Shown here one piece after another: positions 1 to 5,571 of a stretch of DNA of 8,486 nt (its first letter is position 1; each line of letters starts with the position of its first letter). The notes beneath the pieces are model-generated. The model saw only the letters and a program-made list of their open reading frames with translations. It was not told the DNA's origin and searched no databases. The position numbers and the translations under genes are program-made. The DNA is taken from the NCBI GenBank assembly GCA_025934335.1, contig JAICYG010000115.1, forward strand, positions 1 through 8,486, written 5' to 3'. Source of the DNA: Thermoleophilia bacterium (GTDB lineage: Bacteria > Actinomycetota > Thermoleophilia > Gaiellales > Gaiellaceae).

Positions 1-337
1 GAAACTCGCGGATCGAGAACGGCTTCGTGATGTAGTCGTCGGCTCCGAGCTCCAGGCCGAGGACCTTGTCGAGCTCGTCGTCGCGGGCGGTCAGCATGAT
101 GATCGGCACCGTGCTCGTCGCCCGCAGCCGCTTGCACACCTCGAGCCCGTCGAGGCGCGGCAGCATCAGGTCGAGCACGACGAGGTCGACCGGGCGCTCG
201 GCGAACAGGCGCAGCGCCTCCTCTCCGTCGCCAGCCTGGACAACAACATACCCATCCTTCTCGAGCGGGAACGCGAGCACCTTGCGGACCGCGTCCTCGT
301 CGTCGACGAGCAGGATCGTTGAAGGGGCGTCGGGCAT
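1..337 (-). CDS. Response regulator, OmpR/PhoB type (N-terminal receiver domain, truncated by window edge)
   Basis: The minus-strand reading frame starts at an ATG at 337 and runs off the window, giving 112 residues of a CheY-like receiver domain. It shows the acidic pair D12-D13 after the first strand (ILLVDDED), the phospho-accepting aspartate D56 (VVLDLMLP), the conserved T83 (IIMLTARDD) and K105 in the GADDYITKPF motif. That last motif is typical of OmpR/PhoB-type regulators, so a winged-helix DNA-binding domain is expected beyond base 1, but it is not visible. In the family, a partner histidine kinase phosphorylates D56 and the protein then controls transcription. The partner would probably lie further left. 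The gene is divergent from the M28-like gene with a 33-bp gap. No clear Shine-Dalgarno sequence precedes the ATG. The receiver assignment is secure; the subfamily is likely and the regulon unknown. Confidence 0.93.
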   Translation of the reverse strand, partial: MPDAPSTILLVDDEDAVRKVLAFPLEKDGYVVVQAGDGEEALRLFAERPVDLVVLDLMLPRLDGLEVCKRLRATSTVPIIMLTARDDELDKVLGLELGADDYITKPFSIREF

Positions 338-370
338 CGTCGGGCAGGCGGTGCCAGGATAGCCCTGCAG
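338..370. promoter_or_regulatory. Short divergent intergenic gap with possible back-to-back -10 elements
   Basis: This 33-bp gap separates the divergent response regulator and M28-like genes, so both promoters must overlap it or the coding ends. On the minus strand a TATCCT hexamer (361 to 356) fits the TANNNT -10 pattern, 18 nt before the response-regulator ATG. On the plus strand GATA at 358-361 lies 9 nt before the M28-like ATG. An AGGA at 356-359 is a weak, rather distant (11 nt) ribosome-binding candidate for the plus-strand gene. I see no convincing -35 element in either direction. This is inference from short motifs only. Confidence 0.3.
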
Positions 371-2209
371 ATGGCGGCGTCTCGTTCTCCCGGCCGCCGC
401 CGCGCGCGCCGCGGCTCGCTGGAGCGTCCGATCAACGCCCGTCTCTACCGGGCGACGTTCGCAGTCGTCGCGCTCGGCGTCGTCGTCGTCGCGTTCTCGA
501 TCGTGCGGCCGACCGCGCTGCCGGCGCCCGCACTGCCGCCCAACTTCGACGGGCAGTCAACGCGGGCGCTCGCCGTCGACCTCGCGGGGCGCTACCCGGA
601 CCGCGCGCCGGGCAGCTCGGGCTCGCTGCAGGCGGCGGGCTGGTTCCGCGACCAGATGCGCCAGTACGACCTGCCCCTGCACTCCGACACGTGGCGCGCG
701 AGCGTCCCCGGCCTCGGCTCGGTGCGGCTGGAGAACCTCTGGGCGGTCGCGGCGGGGCAGTCGCGCCAGGCGATCGTCGTGATGGCGCACCGCGACGACA
801 CGGGCGACGGGCCCGGCGCGAACGACAACGCCTCCGGCACCGCCGCGCTCGTCGAGCTCGCGCGCGGCTATGCCCTCACCGCGGCGCCGGGCGGCGTCCG
901 CGCCGGGCACACGATCGTCTTCCTCTCCACCGACGCGGGCGCGTTCGGAGGACTCGGTGCGCTCCGCTTCGCGCAGCAGCAGCCGCCGTTCCACGTCGTC
1001 GCGGCGATCGACCTCGACGCGATCGGAGGAGCCGGACGGCCGCGGATCGAGATCGCCGGCGACTCGCCCCGCTCGCCGGCGGCGAGCCTCGTCGCGACGA
1101 CGGCGCGACGCGTCCAGGAGCAGACGGGCGCCGATCCCGCCCACGCGGGCATCGTCGCGCAGCTGATCGACCTCGGCTTCCCGTTCACGCTCTACGGGCA
1201 GGGGCCGTTCGTTGCCCGCGGGATCCCCGCCGTCACGCTGACGACCGCCGGCGCGCGTCCGCCGACAGCGTTCACCGATCGGACAACAGCGCTCTCCGCG
1301 AATCGCATCGCGGGCCTCGGCCGGGCTGCGCAGCAGCTGATCGGCTCGCTCGACCAGGGCATCGAACTGGCCCAGGGGACGACCACGTTCGTCTGGGCCG
1401 GCGACCGGTTCGTACGCGGCTGGGCGATCGAGTTGCTGCTGTTCACGCTCCTGCTCCCCTACCTCGTCGCCGTCGTCGACCTGTTCGCACACTGCCGGCG
1501 GCGGCGCATCCCGCTGCTGCCCGCGGCGCGCAGCCTCCGGAGCCGCATCGGCGCCTGGCTCTTCGCCGGGCTCGGCTTCTACTTACTCCGGCTGCTCGGT
1601 GCCTGGCCGACCGGGCCCGCGCGCCCGCCGAATCCCGCGTCGCCGATCGCGGGCGACTGGCCGGTGCTCGCTCTGATCGGGCTCGGCGCGCTCTCGTTCG
1701 CCGGCTGGCTCGTTGCGCGGCAGCGGCTCGTGCCGCGGCGACACGTCACCCCGGAGGAGCGGCTCGGCGGGCAGACGGCGGCCCTGATCGGGCTCGGCAT
1801 CGTTTCGTTGCTTGTTCTGGCAACGAACCCGTACGCGCTGATCTTCTTCGTGCCGGCGCTGCACGCGTGGCTGTGGCTCCCACAGGCGCGCTCGCTCCGC
1901 GCGCCGCTCTCGCCGTTCCTGCTCGTGCTCGGGGCGCTCGGGCCGCTCGCGATCGTGCTCTCGCTCGGGATCCGGTTCGGCCTCGGCCTCGACGCGCCGT
2001 GGTATCTCGCGGAGCTCGTCTCGCTAGGCTACGTCCACGTGCCCGCCGTCGCGATCACGCTCGCCGGGACGGCGTGCGCCGCACAGCTCGTGGCGGTCGC
2101 GGCGAACCGGTACGCGCCGTACCCGGACCGGCGGGAGCGCGGGCCGCGCGGCCCCCTACGGGGGTTCGTTCGCGCGATCGTCCTGTCCGCACGCGCCCGC
2201 CGGGCGTAG
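371..2209 (+). CDS. Membrane-anchored M28-peptidase-like protein with multi-pass C-terminus; active site looks degenerate
   Basis: This 612-residue protein has a basic N-terminus, a membrane segment at about 28-47, an M28 (aminopeptidase Y/S-like) domain at about 60-330, and roughly seven hydrophobic segments (about 351-373, 394-410, 430-449, 468-486, 488-503, 514-534, 555-577) before a basic tail. Topology with the M28 domain outside the cell is inferred. The first metal site is visible: H140 in MAHRDD and D152 in GANDNASG, 12 residues apart as in Streptomyces griseus aminopeptidase, plus D216 in IDLDAIG. The usual catalytic and metal-binding Glu-Glu pair aligns with G190-A191 (STDAGAFGGLGA), and the C-terminal metal-binding His aligns with F301 (PTAFTDRT). 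If that alignment holds, it is probably not a conventional zinc peptidase and may be a binding or scaffold protein. The arrangement recalls M28 proteins with C-terminal membrane regions such as ERMP1. The sortase gene follows after 9 nt, in the same frame. Family call firm; function uncertain. Confidence 0.87.
   Translation: MAASRSPGRRRARRGSLERPINARLYRATFAVVALGVVVVAFSIVRPTALPAPALPPNFDGQSTRALAVDLAGRYPDRAPGSSGSLQAAGWFRDQMRQYDLPLHSDTWRASVPGLGSVRLENLWAVAAGQSRQAIVVMAHRDDTGDGPGANDNASGTAALVELARGYALTAAPGGVRAGHTIVFLSTDAGAFGGLGALRFAQQQPPFHVVAAIDLDAIGGAGRPRIEIAGDSPRSPAASLVATTARRVQEQTGADPAHAGIVAQLIDLGFPFTLYGQGPFVARGIPAVTLTTAGARPPTAFTDRTTALSANRIAGLGRAAQQLIGSLDQGIELAQGTTTFVWAGDRFVRGWAIELLLFTLLLPYLVAVVDLFAHCRRRRIPLLPAARSLRSRIGAWLFAGLGFYLLRLLGAWPTGPARPPNPASPIAGDWPVLALIGLGALSFAGWLVARQRLVPRRHVTPEERLGGQTAALIGLGIVSLLVLATNPYALIFFVPALHAWLWLPQARSLRAPLSPFLLVLGALGPLAIVLSLGIRFGLGLDAPWYLAELVSLGYVHVPAVAITLAGTACAAQLVAVAANRYAPYPDRRERGPRGPLRGFVRAIVLSARARRA
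2141..2164 (+). other. Two overlapping, mutually exclusive hairpin sequences near the 3' end of the M28-like gene
   Basis: GGGCCGCGCGGCCC at 2141-2154 is a perfect 14-bp palindrome, able to form a 5-bp stem with a GCGC loop. CCCCC at 2152-2156 and GGGGG at 2160-2164 flank TAC and form a second 5-bp stem. The two share bases 2152-2154, so only one can form fully at a time. They lie 43-66 nt before the M28-like stop codon and upstream of the sortase start. They also encode an arginine/glycine/proline-rich tail, so they may be incidental to composition. Confidence 0.35.
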
Positions 2210-2213
2210 GAGG
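2208..2213 (+). promoter_or_regulatory. Consensus Shine-Dalgarno sequence for the sortase gene, overlapping the upstream stop codon
   Basis: AGGAGG at 2208-2213 overlaps the TAG stop (2207-2209) of the M28-like gene. Five bases later is ATC at 2219-2221, which opens a sortase N-terminus of arginines followed by a membrane helix. No ATG, GTG or TTG lies at a workable distance. The first in-frame GTG is 54 nt from the start of the AGGAGG. This site is the main evidence for an ATC start. Confidence 0.7.
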
Positions 2214-2218
2214 CAGGG

Positions 2219-2914
2219 ATCCGCCGGCCGGCGCGCATCCTCGGCAGGCTCCTGATCGCCGCAGGAGTGCTCGTGCTCGCGTGGGTGGTTGTCGTGTGGC
2301 GCTGGCAGGACCCGTTCACGGCGCTCTACACGCACGTCCAGCAGTCGCGGCTCGAGCACAGGTACGAGCGGCGCGTGGAGGCGTTCCATCCGCACTTCAC
2401 GCACACTCGCGACCTCGCCGCGGTCGAGCGGCAGATCGCAACTGCCGCGACCGCGTACCGCCGCACGCTCCACACCGGCGATCCGGTCGGCAAGCTGAAG
2501 ATCGGGCGGATCGGCCTCTCCATGGTCGTGGTGCAGGGCACCGACCACGACACGCTCAAGAAGGGCCCCGGGCACTACGAGCAGAGCGGCGTCCCGGGCG
2601 AGGGGCACCTGATCTACCTGGCCGGCCATCGCACGACGTATCTCGCACCCTTCGCCGACATCAACGACATCCGCGTCGGCGACTACGTCACGTTCTCCGT
2701 GCCCTACGGCACGTTCACCTATCGCGTGCGCCGGCACTACATCGTGCCGGCCGATCAGCTGTCGGTGCTGCGCGACCACGACAGCGAGGTGCTCCGTCTG
2801 CAGGCGTGCCACCCGCGCTTCTTCGCGACGCACCGGTACATCGTCGACGCGGCGCTCGTCGCGGTCGCGCCGCGCGGAGCGGCGCCCTACACCCTCAAAG
2901 CGAAAGCCAGCTGA
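2219..2914 (+). CDS. Class E-like sortase, apparently starting at an ATC codon
   Basis: Sortases are membrane-anchored cysteine transpeptidases that cut a sorting motif (LAxTG for characterised class E enzymes) and join the protein to the cell wall or to pilins. Counting from ATC at 2219 (231 residues), there is a basic start (RRPAR), one membrane helix at about 9-27, then the sortase fold. The catalytic His is H137 in YLAGHRTTYLAPF, the catalytic Cys is C197 in LQACHPRFF, and the catalytic Arg is R206 in THRYIV. All three are present, so the enzyme looks active. The first canonical start is GTG at 2267 (215 residues), but this cuts into the membrane helix and leaves no proper Shine-Dalgarno spacing. 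The gene follows the M28-like gene closely, so co-transcription is likely. Its end overlaps moeA by 20 bp on the opposite strand. No sortase substrate with a complete sorting signal is visible here. Family secure, class probable, ATC start inferred. Confidence 0.9.
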   Translation: MRRPARILGRLLIAAGVLVLAWVVVVWRWQDPFTALYTHVQQSRLEHRYERRVEAFHPHFTHTRDLAAVERQIATAATAYRRTLHTGDPVGKLKIGRIGLSMVVVQGTDHDTLKKGPGHYEQSGVPGEGHLIYLAGHRTTYLAPFADINDIRVGDYVTFSVPYGTFTYRVRRHYIVPADQLSVLRDHDSEVLRLQACHPRFFATHRYIVDAALVAVAPRGAAPYTLKAKAS

Positions 2915-4073
2915 CCTCTGCGCCCGCCGCGAGCTCGCCCTCGCCGCGCGGCACGAGCACGAGCGCGTTCGCCGCGGCGGCCCGGGCGATCATGTGCGAC
3001 TCCTGCCCGCTGACCGGCGACAGCACCCCGCCCGGCTCCACGCGCGCCCGCACGAGCTCGTCGCGGGCGTCGTTACGGCGGAGCGCACTCCCGAGCCGCC
3101 CCGGCAGGTACGCAGGCGCGGCACCGGCGAGGCCCTGCAGGGCGAGGAGCGCCGGGCGGACGAAGAGCTCGAAGCCGACGAGCGACGAAACCGGGTTCCC
3201 CGGCAGCCCGAACACGAGCGTCTCGCCGCGCACCGCGAAGGCCACCGGCTTCCCGGGCTTGACCGCGACGCGCCAGAAGACCTCCTCCGCACCGAGCGAT
3301 CCGAGCAGCGCGCGCACCAGATCGTGCTCGCCGACGGATACGCCGCCGGAGGTGAGGAGGACGTCCGCCTCGAGGCCGCGCCCGAGTGCCGACCGGGTCG
3401 AGGCCTCGTCGTCCGCGACGGTGCCGAGCGGCGCCGGCTCGCCGTTCGCGCTCCGCACCTGCGCCGCGAGCATCACCGTGTTGGACTCGTAGATCTCTCC
3501 CGGCGCGAGCGGCTCGCCTGGCCTGCGCAGCTCGGTCCCCGTCGCGAGCAACGCGACTCGCGGTCTCCGCCCGCAGCGCACGCTCGTGACCCCGGCGCCC
3601 GCGAGTGCGCCGACCTGCACCGGCCCGAGACGGGTGCCGGCCGCGACGACGGGCTCGCCTGCTCGCGCGTCGCCGCCGCGCGGGCGGACGTTCTCGCCCG
3701 GCACAACGCTTTCGACGCGCACCGCTCCGTTCGCGCCGTTCGTCCGCTCGACCGGAACGACAGCGTCGGCACCCGCCGGGACGACCGCGCCGGTGGAGAT
3801 GCGGATCGCCTCGCCTGCGCGGAGCTCCCGCGTCGCGGGGCTGCCGGCCGCCGACTCCCCGACCACGTCCAGCGTCCCGGGCGTGTCGCCCGCACGAACC
3901 GCGTAGCCGTCCATCGCCGAGCTGTCGAACGGCGGCAGGTCGACGGCGGCGGTTGCTGCCGCGGCCGCGACGCGGCCGGCGGCGTCTGCCACCGCGACGT
4001 CCTCCGCAGCCAGCGGCCGTGCGCGCTCGAGCACGAGCGCGAGCGCGTCGTCGATCGTGAGGAGCACGGTCAC
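2895..4073 (-). CDS. moeA: Molybdopterin molybdotransferase MoeA
   Basis: MoeA inserts molybdate into adenylylated molybdopterin to complete the molybdenum cofactor in the cytoplasm. Read from GTG at 4073 the protein has 392 residues, close to the roughly 400 usual for the family. Visible signatures are PPFDSSAMDGYAVRAGD (about 48-63, with D55 matching the conserved acidic residue of Escherichia coli MoeA), ISTGAVVPAGADAVVPVE (about 92-109), LLATGTEL (175-182), TSGGVSVGEHDLV (241-253), VKPGKPVAF (271-279) and LPGNPVSSLVGFE (290-302). The C-terminal domain runs from about 315. The frame stays open 70 codons further upstream, but that part lies opposite the kinase gene and does not resemble MoeA. 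GTG at 4067 is an alternative start. There is no Shine-Dalgarno sequence, which suits a leaderless message. Its neighbours are not cofactor genes, so it appears to be a lone copy here. Confidence 0.95.
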   Translation of the reverse strand: MTVLLTIDDALALVLERARPLAAEDVAVADAAGRVAAAAATAAVDLPPFDSSAMDGYAVRAGDTPGTLDVVGESAAGSPATRELRAGEAIRISTGAVVPAGADAVVPVERTNGANGAVRVESVVPGENVRPRGGDARAGEPVVAAGTRLGPVQVGALAGAGVTSVRCGRRPRVALLATGTELRRPGEPLAPGEIYESNTVMLAAQVRSANGEPAPLGTVADDEASTRSALGRGLEADVLLTSGGVSVGEHDLVRALLGSLGAEEVFWRVAVKPGKPVAFAVRGETLVFGLPGNPVSSLVGFELFVRPALLALQGLAGAAPAYLPGRLGSALRRNDARDELVRARVEPGGVLSPVSGQESHMIARAAAANALVLVPRGEGELAAGAEVSWLSL

Positions 4074-4097
4074 CGCCGACCACGATAATCCGGCGGG
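4074..4097. promoter_or_regulatory. Candidate bidirectional promoter between moeA and the kinase gene
   Basis: Only 24 bp separate the two divergent start codons. On the plus strand GATAAT at 4084-4089 is a good -10 hexamer, followed by exactly 8 nt and the kinase ATG. On the minus strand TATCGT (4087 to 4082) fits TANNNT and is followed by exactly 8 nt and the moeA GTG. The two hexamers overlap by four bases. Such spacing would place transcription starts at or next to both start codons, giving leaderless mRNAs, which are common in actinobacteria. Neither gene has a usable upstream Shine-Dalgarno sequence, in agreement. I see no clear -35 boxes, so this rests on the -10 elements and symmetry. 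Confidence 0.5.
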
Positions 4098-5369
4098 ATG
4101 GCCGAGGAGGTGATCGCCGGGCGCTACCGGCTGGAAGAGCCGCTCGGGCGCGGGTCGATGAGCGCCGTCTGGGCCGCGCACGACCTCGAGCTCGACCGTC
4201 GCGTCGCAGTCAAGCTGCTCGCGCCGAGCGCCGACCGGCAGCGATTCGAGCGCGAGGCGCGCGCGGCGGCGTCGCTCTCGCACCCGAACATCGTCTCACT
4301 GTACGACTACGGCCGTTCCGAGGACGGGCGGCCGTACATGGTGCTCGAGTGCCTGACCGGCGGCTCGCTCGAGGACCTGCTTCGCGAGCGGGCGCCGCTC
4401 GGCGAGGCGGAGACGCGGAGGACCGCGGTGGACATCGCCGCCGGGCTCGCGCACGCCCACGAGCGCGGGCTCGTTCATCGCGACCTGAAGCCCGCGAACA
4501 TCCTCTTCGACTCGGAGGGGCGCGCGAAGATCGCCGATTTCGGCATCGCGCGCATGGGCGGCACCGGCACGCTGACGGAGGCCGGCACCGTCCTCGGCAC
4601 GGCGTCCTACCTGTCGCCCGAGCAGGCAGCCGGGCTTCCGGCCGGGCCGGAGAGCGACGTCTACTCGTTCGGCGTCATCCTCTTCCGGCTGCTCACGGGG
4701 CGGCTCCCGTTCGAGTCGTCGAACGCGATGGAGCTCGTGCGCATGCACCGCGACGATCCGCCGCCTGCGGTGGCGGACGTGCGGCCCGAGGCCCCGGCCG
4801 CCCTCGCCGCCCTGGCGGGGGCGGCACTCGCAAAGGACCCCGCTGCCCGGCCGGCCGACGGCGGTGCGCTGCTCGCGCAGCTAGGCGACGGCGAGACCGA
4901 GGCGACTCGGATCCTGCCCGCGCCTCCGCCGCCGCCCGCGCGCCGGCGCCGCCTGCTCCCGGCGGCCGCCGCGGCGATCGTCCTCCTGATCGGCGGCGTC
5001 GCCCTGGCGCTCGCGCTCACGCGCGGCGGCGGCGATGATGCCGGCACGACCACGGAGCCGGTGCTCAGCCTTCCCTCGGTGCCGACGGCGGGCCCGACGA
5101 CCGTTCCGCTCTCGACGACGGCGCCGGAGACCGAGACCGCCGCGCCGACGACGACCGCGGAGACGACGACCCGGAGCGAGGCGACGACGACGGAGCCCGC
5201 GACGACCGCCCCCACGACGACCGCGCCGACGACCACGGCCGCGCCGACGACCCTGCCGACGACGTCCACGATCGTCCCACCGACGACGTCTACCGTCGCG
5301 CCTCCCACCACCACCCTCATCACGACGAGCGCGGCGACGACGGCGCCGACGACCACTACTGGCCCGTAG
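4098..5369 (+). CDS. Membrane Ser/Thr protein kinase with Thr-rich extracellular tail
   Basis: This 423-residue protein is a Hanks-type (PknB-like) kinase that should phosphorylate Ser/Thr residues on cytoplasmic proteins. The kinase domain spans about 10-262. It has a glycine loop LGRGSMSAVW (16-25, with Ser in the third glycine place as in actinobacterial PknB), ATP-binding K39, helix-C E53, catalytic loop HRDLKPAN (127-134, base D129), DFG (147-149), Thr-rich activation loop with T156, T158, T160 and T164, and SPE (173-175). A Pro/Arg linker (275-285) leads to one membrane helix (about 287-308). Outside the membrane there are no PASTA repeats; instead residues 317-423 are low complexity, with 46 Thr among 107 residues plus Ala and Pro. 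Such tails are often unstructured or O-glycosylated, which is inference here. The gene meets a penicillin-binding protein gene tail to tail, overlapping by 14 bp. All catalytic residues are intact, so it is probably active. Confidence 0.95.
   Translation: MAEEVIAGRYRLEEPLGRGSMSAVWAAHDLELDRRVAVKLLAPSADRQRFEREARAAASLSHPNIVSLYDYGRSEDGRPYMVLECLTGGSLEDLLRERAPLGEAETRRTAVDIAAGLAHAHERGLVHRDLKPANILFDSEGRAKIADFGIARMGGTGTLTEAGTVLGTASYLSPEQAAGLPAGPESDVYSFGVILFRLLTGRLPFESSNAMELVRMHRDDPPPAVADVRPEAPAALAALAGAALAKDPAARPADGGALLAQLGDGETEATRILPAPPPPPARRRRLLPAAAAAIVLLIGGVALALALTRGGGDDAGTTTEPVLSLPSVPTAGPTTVPLSTTAPETETAAPTTTAETTTRSEATTTEPATTAPTTTAPTTTAAPTTLPTTSTIVPPTTSTVAPPTTTLITTSAATTAPTTTTGP
4105..4115 (+). other. 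Long anti-Shine-Dalgarno match inside the start of the kinase gene
   Basis: AGGAGGTGATC, in codons 3-6 of the kinase gene, is an 11-nt perfect complement to the standard bacterial 16S rRNA 3' end. It lies downstream of the ATG, and no suitable start codon follows at 5-9 nt. It may help capture ribosomes on a leaderless mRNA, slow early elongation, or simply be the way Glu-Glu-Val-Ile is encoded. The match is seen directly; any role is inference. Confidence 0.4.
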
Positions 5370-5571
5370 TCGTCGGAGGGGGAGCCGGCGGCGGCTCCGT
5401 GGTCGTGGGCGGTGGAGCGGGGGCCGTCGTCGTCGGAGGCGGAGGAGGGGGAGCGGTCGTCTGCGGCTTCGCCTTCGGCCCGGGCCGTGTCGTCGCCGGC
5501 TCGACGGGGCGCTTCGTCGCCGTCGTCGTGGGAGCCGCCTCGGTTGTCGTCATCGCCGAGGTCGTCGTGCT
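5046..5571. repeat. Facing low-complexity Thr/Pro-rich coding tracts in two convergent genes
   Basis: From 5046 to 5366 the plus strand carries irregular ACG/ACC-rich triplets encoding the Thr-rich outer tail of the kinase. From 5571 down to 5359 the minus strand carries similar triplets encoding the Thr/Pro-rich tail of the penicillin-binding protein. Together the two tracts form a large imperfect inverted repeat centred near 5360. The proteins even end alike (TTTTGP and TTTGQ). The repeats are interrupted, not exact tandem copies. Confidence 0.7.
5346..5376. terminator. Inverted repeat over both stop codons of the convergent kinase and penicillin-binding protein genes; possible terminator
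   Basis: CCGACGAC at 5346-5353 pairs with GTCGTCGG at 5369-5376, and TAC at 5357-5359 pairs with GTA at 5366-5368, leaving a 3-nt bulge (CAC) and a 6-nt loop (TGGCCC). The structure contains the TAG stops of both genes and could form in either transcript. There is no T-run on either side, so it is not a classic intrinsic terminator. It might instead be a by-product of the two Thr-coding tracts meeting. Confidence 0.35.

Noticed and set aside
319..3492. A 1057-codon plus-strand open frame
   Set aside because: It is extremely Arg/Ala/Pro-rich, shows no domain, and runs across the M28-like gene, the sortase and part of moeA in the wrong frame. This is typical of stop-poor shadow frames in GC-rich DNA.
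2994..4088. A 364-codon plus-strand open frame opposite moeA
   Set aside because: Low-complexity Arg-rich product; moeA on the other strand has conserved motifs throughout.
4074..4283. A 70-residue N-terminal extension of MoeA
   Set aside because: The stretch lies opposite the kinase start and does not resemble MoeA; the protein aligns from the GTG at 4073 (MTVLLTIDDA).
5253..5267. LPTTS in the kinase tail as a sortase sorting signal
   Set aside because: It lacks the final Gly of LPxTG/LAxTG and is not followed by a hydrophobic helix and basic tail.
5110..5560. CRISPR or tandem-repeat array in the ACG-rich region
   Set aside because: The triplets are irregular, in frame, and explained by Thr/Pro-rich protein tails; there are no direct repeats with unique spacers.
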